From: Aspidapion aeneum
Lineage: Eukaryota; Arthropoda; Insecta; Coleoptera; Brentidae
NCBI GenBank assembly: GCA_963576565.1
Contig: OY755044.1
Span: 95,928,752-95,992,751 of the forward strand
Length of the DNA: 64,000 bases
Reading direction: 5' to 3'
Shown here: positions 46,801 through 58,800 of the stretch, piece after piece
How the letters are laid out: every line of letters starts with the position of its first letter
How positions within the stretch are numbered: the first letter of the stretch is position 1
The notes under the pieces: generated by a model
The model's database searches: none
What the model saw: only the letters and a program-made list of their open reading frames with translations
What the model was told of the DNA's origin: nothing
Position numbers and translations under genes: made by a program

Positions 46801-49800
46801 TACATAGGCTAATTGATTGGTAAAATAAAATATTATGAAAAACCAAACACTATCTAGTATATTTAAATTTGCTTTTAACATTTCTGGTGAGTGATGAGTG
46901 AATAAATAATTAAACAGTTGTTAGTGAAGAGAATCATTCTTAAATGTCTACTTTTTAACAGCTTGACGAAAATCTGACATGATTTAAAAGTACCTCCTCG
47001 CCTTGGTTGTAAGTTGTGTAGGGTGTGTTTCAAAGCAGTATATACATAGCTTATCAGTGGTCGCACATATTATCCAAAAGCTGAAAATAATTTAAAAAAA
47101 AATCAACTTATAACCACATTAATCATAGGTGCTAGATTATGGTAAGATAAAGATTCAAAATTAAGGAATAAATTTATTCAAAGTACATTACGCTGCTGGG
47201 TAATCCCTCATTTACCCATCAATTAAGCACACATTTAGTGTTAATTTTGTATGTGTCTCCTTTTACTTAATATCAAAAGAAAGGGATAGACATCAAATTA
47301 CTCTTTTGAGCTTAGTGAGAACTTGAACCTAACGACCTGTCAAATTGAATTGAGTTTCCTAGGCATGACTGTCGTTTCATAAACAATATTTTTTAGGTAT
47401 TCCCACAAATAAAAGTCTAACGGCGTAACCTCTGGAGATCTTAGTGGCCACGCCACTGGGCCTCTTCGTGCTGACATCACTTTAAATTTATTTAAATATC
47501 TCAAATACTAAGCCAAAAATCAAAATTTTGCAAAAGCACTTTTTTTTGCTATATTATAATAAACAAGGAATATATAACAAGAATTTTATTTTTAAAACAT
47601 TCAGTTGCGCCAAAGATTGGGAGGGTAAAATTAAGTGCCTAACCCCAATATCTACCCTACTAGAACTTTAGAAAACGAATACAATCGTTACTTAGAGATG
47701 TACCACAATAGTCTGTGTACAAACTTAAGTGGAAATCGATGTAACGGTTTAAAAGTTATAACGAAAAAACCATCCTTGTTAGGAAACGGTTTTTAAAAAA
47801 GTTTTCCTATGAAACTCTACTTTTTGCTCGACATTATATCACCTATTAAAATTAATGTACTTTAACCTGGACCAGCCTGTATAATAGAGACGTACCTTTA
47901 CCTCTGAGGACATGCCCGTGAAAGATTTTTTTAGTAAAAAAAATCCTCGAATTTACCAGTACCTGACATTTGAAAAACAGTCATTTTTTTGCCCCTCCAT
48001 TTTTAGGGCCTAGATCCGCTACTGTGTGGTATCCGTAAACATAATGTTACAAATTTTAGTTGTTTCAATTTTATAACTAAAATTTTTGAGTCAACTTTTT
48101 ACAACTTTTTTTTTGGTTGACCTATGCTATTTGTTATGGTAAACAGCTGATAACTGTCAAAAAGTTATCTCAAAAATTATGATATGGGGGTTAGTATTAG
48201 AATGGTTCCTCTTATGGTTGTATTATTAATCTAGGTTTTAGTTTCATTATTTATAACACACTCGTTCTTGTACGCGAACGTTCTAGAGCCGAAAAAGGAT
48301 CGATAGTTCGCGAAAGATCGAAGGCCATATATAAGCGGCCGGACATCGCGAGACGAGGCAGCCAGAGATATCAAGCTGTAGATAAATCGGATAATTAACC
48401 TAAGACAAACCACAAACACAGAACCCCTTTCAATGTAGTTGGAGTAGAAATTATTGCTATTATGGATATATTTTAATCAATTAAAAGTTTAAACATAACT
48501 CAATTTTCAATTTTTTCGCTTTGAACGGTTGATAAACAGCTCCCAACAATAATTATTATACTTATGTGGATGATTCTACAAAAATGGTGCTGTGGAGTGG
48601 GAATGCATATTTTTCAAACACAGACTGCAAATGAAGCATAGTTTTAGTTATAAGATTTAAAACGAAATGTTTTCTTTATGGAGCATTTGAGTTTATTGTA
48701 TAAAAAAAATTGCAAGTTTATAATTTTTTTTATTACAAAGCAAATACCTCATTCCTCTGGTGTAGTCCCAAACCAAATATTAAAAACTCAGATTGAAAAA
48801 GATATCCTAATAAATAATATTTAATCAAGTCTTAACTATTTATCAAAAAATTGATAAAACTTAAGTTTGCAGTCATATTTTTGAAAATCGGAATTTACAT
48901 TTTGTCCGGAAAATTTTACAATTTTAAACGTGCTCCATTTTTAATAACAGAATATTTGTGAATACCACCGGTTAATTTCTAGAGAAAGAGACGGCCCTGG
49001 ATATCTAATTTACTGGTGAGGGTGACAAGTTGTGACAGATAATGTCAACTTTAGTTTGGTTTAAGTTATAGATCTTTTTATTTTCTGCAGAAAATTAGTT
49101 TTTTTCAGAGAAATCAAAAAGGAACGCTTCAATTATCATTCCTCTGGTAAGTAAATATTCGACTGATATCAGTAGTATAATATTTTTGTTGATTGTTTTA
49201 AAATTATAAGTATAGGAACTTTGTTTATATAAAACTTAAGTTAAGTAGTCTAAATAGATTTTGATTTAAATTGGAAAACCATTAAAAAACTCATTCCTCT
49301 GGCACTCATCCCTCTGGAATTTTTATGCAATAATTCCTAAAATTCGGGAAAATAAATGTTTCTTAGCTTACACCTAATTAGTTACATAAATTTAACAAAA
49401 CAAAATTATTTACTGTGCTGTACTGTTATTTAAAGGCAATGACCAAAAATGATATTCATATAGCCCACTTTTGGTAGAATCATCCATGTAAAAGTTTTAC
49501 CTTTTGATAAATTCTTTGCACGCTTTTTAGGTACTAAGTCTGCGGAAAAGTTGCTATCTGTACTACATTGTTCAACAAATGTGGAGGTCACGTTTAACAT
49601 TGTGCTTGTAGATATTTCTGTAGAAGAAGTGACCTCATCCAAATTTCTTTTCTTGGAAGCCTCAGATACTCCCTTCAAGGAATCTATAAACAGTATTTTA
49701 TTTGTTACATATTGTTAGGAATGCCACTGTACAAACTTGGAAAAACAAAAAGCGCAAAACATGGTTTTGCATAAATAAGAAAGTGGTTCCGCCTTCCTTC

Positions 49801-52800
49801 ACAATGGTAAACATCTAGGTGACGCCTACCACACAGAGGTGTATGATGCGAGAAAAACTACTGAAAAGTTAAGAGTGGGAGTTATAATGGTTAAGCGAGA
49901 GGAAACCTCAAGTAGATAGAGTGTTTTCCCTTCAACGCGATTGGCTATGAAAAAACTCAGAGATAAGAAGCGTTGTATATAAAATGATATTTTATCTCTG
50001 TTTTCTTTTATGTTTTCTTGTTTAGCTCATTCGCTAGAATGTAAAGTAACTTTAGAATTATGAGCAACGCCACTGACTTGGTTCTTCCAAGCTCTTTAAA
50101 TAGGGGATAATTGAATAGTTATGTCCAACCTACCTTTAATAAAAACCCAAACTTTGAGGAGACAAGTGGGTAATCACATTCTAAGTTTTGTGGGATTTAA
50201 ACTAAAACCTCTAAAATAAATAGTCAGTAAAAATTTTTTAGATTTTTCTATTCAAAGAACATTCTGCAGTTTATTATTTTGGTAAGTTTTTATTTTAATA
50301 TTTTGGATCCTGTTTGTTTTATTGGTCATAAAAAAAGTCTTGTAACAATTTGTACATCACAACAAAAGAGTTTTATTTTGTAGTCATTAAAGTTTGGAGA
50401 GTTTTTAAAACTTTTTTATATTTATTTTACACATTCAAAAGATCTACTATGATATCCTCGTTTAAGGGCTCGATTTAAAATAAAATCGTACCCGACAAAA
50501 ATAATGCCCACCTCAACGATTGTCTTAAACTCAAAAACTACTAATTTTATAAAAAACTATTTTGAAAGCACGATTAAAGAACAATAAAAATACTTCATAA
50601 TCTAGACACCGTTTGTCTCTTTTGATATGCCTAAAATAGCATATGTCCGTATGAGTGTCAGCATCGAACTGCAAATGTGCAAAATCAATGGGAATAAAAG
50701 GAATTGATATCGACTTTCAAGAGAATTTCTGGTAACGAAAGGCTTAAAACAAGGATGTTGTATCTCTCCAACTCTTTTTAAAATATATATCGCAGTAGCT
50801 CTAAAAAATTGGAAACGTAAAGTACAACTTAACGACTGATTTACTATATACACACTAGAGTTTGCTGACGACCAAGTAATTTTAGCTAATGTAAAAAAGA
50901 CATGGAGTATATGATGAAAGTTAACGGAAGAATACCAAAACTGGGGGTTAACAGTGAACGTGGATAAGACACAGTAGCTATGTATTAGAAAAGAATCAGG
51001 TGAGTTAGAACTAGACAATGGACAAATAATAATTCCATGCAATGAGTAGGTATACTTGGGTGTCACATTTAACTAGACAGGAACTGACTAAAGAACTGGA
51101 AAAAATAATAGTAGAAGCAAAAAGTGTTATTGGATGTCATAACAGTATTTTATGTTTTATGGAGCAGAGAGATAAAAAAATAAGGTAAAATGATGATGAT
51201 GTCAGAATCGAAGGAGGTGGCGATTAGGCGTCGGACAACGTAGAAAAACGTTCTAAACCGACATAGTAGTGGTTTTTAAAATTATTTACGAAACGAAGTG
51301 TTAAATGGCGCTCAGAAAAGAAAACTGTGTGAACAAAAAGAGCACAATATTAAAACAAATAAAAATAGATAAACGTGTTAGGGCTAGTATACTTCTACTT
51401 CTACTAACAGTAGTGAGACGGAAAGTTGAAATCAAAGCAACTTAGCCAATGTTAGTATGAGACTAATTAATATTTACTGCAAACATGTTTGAAACTATCG
51501 AATAAGCTAATAATATTAATTGAATGTTTTGTTAACTTATTTATAAATCAGTTAAGAAGTCAAATTAAAACCATCATTGATTTGGATTTTATGTCAAATT
51601 TCTTTATCATTCTGGACAAACAATTATCATTTTAATATCAAATGATTTTTTAGTAAATACATACTTACTACTATAAATGTTAGTACCATCAGAACCACTC
51701 GAGGTCATAATTCCATAACCTTCCAAATTTCTAATATTTGAAGCTTCAGAAATACTGGTAAGGGATTTTTCCTTAGGTACAGTTTTAAGAGAGTCTTTCA
51801 TAACTTCAGGCTCTAAGTCACAAAACTTTTGAATTTCAGCAATACTTCCACTGTTTGAGGTTTGATTCATTTCAGAGAATTCCTGGCTATATTTGGAACT
51901 GTCCGGTTTTACAAAATCATTTACATGATTGTTAAAAACATTTAAAGGCGATGCTTCTTTTTGAAATAAACTTATTTCTAATCGTGTTTTTATAGCCTTT
52001 GCTTGTGTTTGCAAGACTTTGTTTTCCAAAATATCAATTTTTTGAATTAAACTCTTATCTAAGGTATCTTGACTCGCAAAATCATAACTATTATTAAGGC
52101 AATTTTTGGAATCAAGTTCTTCTTCAGATGTAAAATTTTCCGGTAATTCTTTCAGCTCTGAAAAATTGTATTTTGGTTCTTTTGGCTTTATTAAAAGAGA
52201 ACTACTAGATTTGATAACATAGTTAATCGAATCAGGATGAGTGCTAGCCTTAGTTTGTGTTTGCAAGACTTTGTTTTCCAAAATATTAATTTGTTTGTTT
52301 AAACTCTTAGTTGAAGTATTATTCTCATTTACATCTAAGGTATCTTGGCTCGCAAAATCATAACTATTATTATTTGGGCAATTTTTCGAATCTTCAGATG
52401 TAAAACTTTCTTTAAGCACTGAAAAATTGTATTTGGGTTCATTTCGCTTTGTTAAAAGAAAAGTACTAGATTTGACAACATTGTCAATAAAATCAGGATC
52501 ACTGGTATCCTTCTTAAGACAAGCGACTTCTTTGTTGTATTGTTTAAATTTGTCCTCAGTATTTAGAATGTCTTGTTTTAGTTGGATTCCTGGTTTCCTT
52601 TCACTCCTCGAACTGACCAAATTTTCTAACGAAACATTGGAAGAATTATTGAACTCTGATTTACTTCCCATTATCACTGCTTGTTTGGAGTGATTAAGAA
52701 GTTTGTCTTCATAATTAAGTTGTGATATTTCTTCTTCCATAGAATGTTCTAAGTCAGTAGAGCTGCTTATTACTTTGTTGTCAACTTTAGGTTTATTTAT

Positions 52801-55800
52801 GATAGATTTGTAAAATTTTTGACTTTTTTCCATTGGTGAATTAATAATCCCTTTTTTATTACAAGCATCTTCTTCATTGTAAAATGTTTCCATTTTTTCT
52901 CTTTCAATGCTCTTTTGTAATAGTTCTTTATCTTGAATATATTTTGCTTTACTTTCAATTTCATTGTGCTTTTGTATATATTGTAAATGGATTTTATCCT
53001 CACCATCTAATGTTTTCGAATTTGTTTCTGACTGCTGCACGTCACATAATATTTCTGCCCTAACAATATATAAAAATATTAATTGTTTTCCAGCTTAGGC
53101 CTAAGGTACCATTAGAACTAAGACATAAAAAATATATTTAAATTTCTATTGGGAATAAACCGATTACTTTAATATAAGTATTATTACTAGAAAGTTCGCA
53201 CAACAAAACCCCAAAAAGCTTAGGTTTTTAACCGTTAAATGAAAAAATCGACTAATCCATTTTTAAGCTACTTATATACATATATTGGCTTCTTGAGGAG
53301 TTGTATAACACGTAGGTGAAAAATCAACGGTTTCTTGTACGAAATTGAATGTACTGAATGTAAAAAACTGTCAAAATAATAATTTAATTAACTCAAATTT
53401 GGACCCTTGTATTTTAGAAACTATAGGTCAACGAAAGCACCGTCATCTACCACGTACAAAAATTTTCAACGAAAAAAAATGTTAACAAGTTTATAGTCGC
53501 AACATAAAAACCACATTTTATGAGACACACAAAAATCACTTTATGATATTAAGTATTTAGCTTAGGTATTGCTTAGACTGACTTACCCCTGTAGGCTTTC
53601 ATCTCTGATAGACTGTTTTTCGGTATCAGAAACACAACTATCAGACAATCTTAAAGACTCATCAAATAAAGAACTGGGGTTCTCAGTTGTGATATCTTGT
53701 TTTTCGTTTATAATTTTACTATTGGTAGTCAACTGTCCAATGTTAGAACTATATTGCATTCCATTTGAATTTTTCTTATAGCACCAGATATCGGATAATG
53801 GACTTAGGGAATCAGACGTTGAAGTGAAGTTGGGACCTTGGATAATGCGAACATTTGGAAAAATGTGCTGTTTTGGAGATGAATTATTTAAATGCAAGTC
53901 ACTTGCAATAGTTTTCATTGATTCGTTATTATTGTTGTATGGAAATTGTTCATTTGCAGAAGCCTTAAATAAATAAATACTAATTAGGTAACTATGTTAT
54001 TAGTAACCTTTCATTAAAAATAAATAAAAAAAATTATTTATATTTAATTTTCTCGTATGAAGCGAAAATCATCCAAAAGTCCCAAAGTTTTGTCAATAAT
54101 TACAGATGTAAACATTGGTTTTGTGTTAAATGCTTTAAAAATAAAACTACAGTCAAAGAAAATATTAAAATTTTGATTGAATAGGGAGATAACATTGCAC
54201 AGATTGCAAACTAGTAGCAATCTGACGATGGATTGCGCCATTGAACATATTATATCTGTTATATGTTCGATGCTTAGGTCAAGTTCTGAAGAAGAACAAA
54301 AATATTTATAGGATTTCCTGACACAAACTTTATTACAATTCTTAAAATTCGTTGTTTTACTTGTTTAAAAATGTTTTTAAAAATAAAATCAAAAATTTTG
54401 AGGATTTTTGGTAAAAGTGATCCTGCTGGGAGCGGATTTGGATGAATCAAGGATCAGTTTGCAGTTGCTCCCACAGAGATCTACTGCAAGGGGCGATTTC
54501 TAAGCGGTTGATAATAACAGTAATTGACTAATATTTACTTGGAGTTTAGACTAGGAAGCAAACAATCATTTATGTAAATAGCAATCGCCTGGAACCATAG
54601 TAGAGGCATCGTAAACTACGCGGAGCTTTGTGGTGGCACTAAAACAACTCGATGTTTTAAAGAAAGAAAGGCACGCAAAACTACAACTTCTTTAACAAAC
54701 GTTACACTACATAAATGTTGCTTAGACCAACCTTTGATACTTTTTAGGTAAATATTTAAATTTACTTAATTTTTGTATTTTTTGTTAGGCGCGAATAAGA
54801 TGTCCGCGAACTGTTTTATTTCCGAATAAAAAACTGTATGGCTATAAAAAATTAATTAATATTATTAGAAACCGAAAGGAAATCAAATCGAATTTTAGAT
54901 AATTAAAACCCTACTAAAAAAACCAAGATTTGAAGTACCACTCCAGCAGTAGTGTATTAAGATTTTTTTACGTAGAATAATTGTTCTGTCGTTTTAACAT
55001 TAAACAGGTACTAACCTCAGAACGGTTTACTTCATATACTCCTTTTGTTTCCTCATTAAATGTATTGCCTTTGAGATCAAGCTGTTTAATGTTTGCATTT
55101 TTAATTTCTTCTTTAACCAAATCACGGGAGTCTTGTAAATTTTTTACGAAACTCTCTTCTGGAACTGATTCCATATCAATATCATTTTCAGCACAACCAA
55201 GAGTCAGGTCTGATTCTGAAATATCAGCTGGAACAGATTTAAGATTGGACCTGTGCAAATCATTTGATATAGATAAATTTTGAGCACTTTTATTGTCTTT
55301 TATTATTAATGGTGTGGACGTTTTTACCTTATTACAATGTAGTGAAAGTAAGAACTGGTATTCATTTAGATCACTGATAGAAACGTTATCATCAACGAAT
55401 CCCGTGGGATCAGTTTTAGTCACAGCAGGATATGGCTTTTTAAAGATCAATTCGCCAGTATCTGTTGCCAACGAACGATTATCACTGAGCGCGGACCGAT
55501 TTTCTCGAATTCTGTTTAATTCCTGTGATAATTCTGCTTCACTGACTTGAGAAAACGGATAAATTTTGTCATGATATTCTGAAGTAACTCCAAATAAGCC
55601 AAACGCATTTTGAGTTAAATTAATACTGCATTCGCTTTCATCATAGCTTACGTCATTTTCAGGACTTAATTTATGGTGAGATTTATTTTGGTTAATATCG
55701 TTATTACTTGATGTATCTGTATTTTGATGAATTTCATAAATGGAAGGGGATTCCTTGCAGCTGTGTTCAAATTGATTTAAATTTTGTTCAAAACTTGACC

Positions 55801-58800
55801 CAGATTCTTCAGTTGGTTGGGCATCAAAAGTTGAATGTTTGTTATCTCCGCTTATTTCTTCAATAAGATCTTCGTGATCTACTGAGCCAATTCTTTTAAA
55901 ATCTTCTGAATTTTTAAATAAAAATGTATTTATTTCGTCTACTGTTAATCTCTTTTGTCGCTTTAGCTTATGAAGCTTGCATTCCAGTTCATACTTTAAA
56001 CGAATTCTTTCATCTAGTTTCTTGAACTTAAGTGTCTGCAAAGATAAAGATGAAAACTATCTTAGTTTAAAACGTAAGTATTAAATATTGAATTGGGGAA
56101 GAAATTAGTATCCTGATGCATGGATCCTTCAGGCTAAAACTTGATATGGTAAGAAGTCACCCTTTATAAATCAAAATACCTATAAGTCACGAGTTTTTTA
56201 AATAAAACCTAAACCACAGACTAAACAAAATATTTATTGAAAACTTATCTAAGCTTTTTAAATTTCATTATGAAAAACACTAAACATTTTAGGTCCAACA
56301 CCACTTAAAGTCGCCAATTCGTTAGCAGAAAGCAACAATTAAAATTTTTTGAAACATGAACTTATCTCGGCGGTAACATTTATCCTTCATAAAAATTCGT
56401 GAACATATGGGTTTTATTATATTTTATCAATAAAAAATTAAATAAAACCTAAAACACAAGAGATCTGTCCCAGGCGGTAACAGTCAATTTTTCCGCAAAG
56501 AAAATTCATTCCACGTGGCAACTTAGTGTTTTAGTATAAACAGGAGTAGTCGGTTGTAGAGGACCGCGACGAACAATGTTTGAGAGTGTTTGAGTTATTG
56601 ATAATAAATCGTTTTGTTTGAAAAATAAAAGTTTATAGATTTGACGCAAATGATGTTGTCCTTTCTGTAACGTGCATTATCTTACGTATAACTTGAATAA
56701 AGTTATAAAATTACCATTTTCCCAAACAAAACCGTTGAAATATTAAACAAAACTGACAAAAAAGTTGTGTCATAAATTTGGCTTGGCCGGAAAATACTAA
56801 AATGTAAAGAAATCGTCCCATCTCTAACACGATTTGTCCCACTCGGTAACGCGTCACGGTCTCTAAATTAACCGGTTGTCTGGTAACTCGGTGTCAAGAC
56901 GGCCGTGACGTCAGAGCTACGTCACAGTTTTCCTAGGAATCAGCAGTCCAACGCTGTTTATTAGAGTTTATAACGTAATTTCGTCTTTTGTCAGGAAATT
57001 TTGTACATTTTGGGTCTTGTAAGTAGTATTTATATCTGTTCCGTGCTTGCGATAAATATATTAAAGACTAACTAAAAGAAATTTTAGCCGCCTGTTATTA
57101 TTTTGTGCTAAGTTCAGGTAAAAAATCAAAGGTAAACAATTGCCTTAAGCTGGATTTAGAGTTCCGTTAAAGTAAGTTATAGTAAGTTCTTAATCATTTC
57201 TCCTTGCAGCTTATGTCTTACTACTTACTTTACAGAACCATGAATTGATTCGAATTGAAATGATGAGAATCAAATTTATAAATACCAAAAAGCAAAAATG
57301 AATCTACAATGAAACGAAAGCTTTATGATACAGGGAGTGATGAGAGTCGAAATACAATACAATACAAATACAATTAGATATAGATTTGTTACTTGTAATA
57401 TAATATTTAAAAAAACGGATGAGTACCATTCCTTAATTATATACTGGGTGTTCTAAGGTAAATGTCCACCATTGCTAACTTATTTGTTATTAAAAGTATA
57501 AAAAAGATTAAATTGGCAAGCTGGTAGAATTTTTGAAAATTATAAAATGTAGGGGTGCTTAAATTAAAATTGGTTTTATGTTTTTTGAAAAAACTCGAAA
57601 ACTCGATGTTCGATTTTTTTTTGATTTAAGCATCTTAAAGTTCATCTAAAATTCTACTAGTTTGCCAATTTAAACTTTATTCTATCTTTAATAATAAAAA
57701 AGTTAGCAATGGTGGACACTCAACTTGGAACACCCTGTATAATGCTCCAGGGAAGGAATATTAGCCTTGCGTTACAGTCAATGTATTTTTATTATAATTT
57801 TTCTTGAAAATGCGTTAAGAAGGGGGGATCAAAAATCCTGAATCCTTGCGTTATGTATTTTATGAATGTTTCGTTACTGCCATAGTCATTTAAATTTTTT
57901 TTCCATAAATTTTTTTTAATAAAATTTCTAATTTTAATTACTTCCTATCCACCAAAAAAATTAATAATATGTAGCTAGTTTGCTTTAGTGTTCGGCGAAA
58001 AAAGTTATATTAATATGAAAAGAGAGTCGAATTAACTTAGGAAAACTATTTATAATCGTGTCCTGAATCTGATATTTATAAAACTGTTGAAATTTTTATC
58101 ATACATTTTTAAATTATTTAATTTTTTAATAAATTTTGGTGTTTTTACGGCTTCTATCTTTATTCCTCTTATAATATAACGTATAGGTCTCTCTTTATTG
58201 ATCGTGGAGCAAGAAAATTGCCGCGTCATAGGCTGCCAAATTATTATTGGCTGGGAGTTACCAGACAACCGGTTTATTTACGAACCGTGGCCGTTGGTAA
58301 CGCTATTTTTCGATTTTATAAAAACTGACCTGTGTTACAGATCGGGACATTGAATTTTTTTTTGGAATTTAGTTAGAAAATAGTTGTATTTACATTCTAC
58401 TTTGATATTTTTGACCATTACCCATTTTTGTAATTTTGTTTTGTGCCATAAATTGTGATTTTAAACCATATTTTTAAATTTTAAGTTATTTGTTACATAC
58501 AACTTAAATAAAATAATATATTATTTTTCAGGTAATGTGTATTTTATGCATTTGTGAGGAAAAAATACTAGAAATGCCTAACCCAAATCTCTAAAAATTA
58601 GTTTATAAAAAATATTTTTCTATTTATTATTATTATTATATTTTTCTGCCTATTATTAATGCACTGTGTGTTTTTTACTCAGCTTCTCACTAGCTATCTT
58701 ATTTCAGGTATATTTTATATAGTTCTTGGGTAAGAAATATGGCAAAAATTACCGCGTTACAGAAGAGACAAAAAATTACGATTCCAACAAAAACTTCTTA

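Larger units (their letters stand above)
45619..47870 (-). mobile_element. Element K, mariner-related with 400-bp inverted ends
   Basis: Arms 45619-46030 and 47469-47870 are inverted (AAAGTACATTAATTTTAATA, ACGATTGTATTCGTTTTCTA on one side). Between them lie two transposase pieces on the minus strand and about 900 bp of unrelated AT-rich DNA. The long arms are unusual for this superfamily. No clear target duplication. Confidence 0.65.

Noticed and set aside
52427..52693. Plus-strand frame of 88 codons
   Set aside because: Antisense shadow of the large MSH4 tail exon; likewise the frames at 54981-55283, 55293-55550 and 53569-53781.
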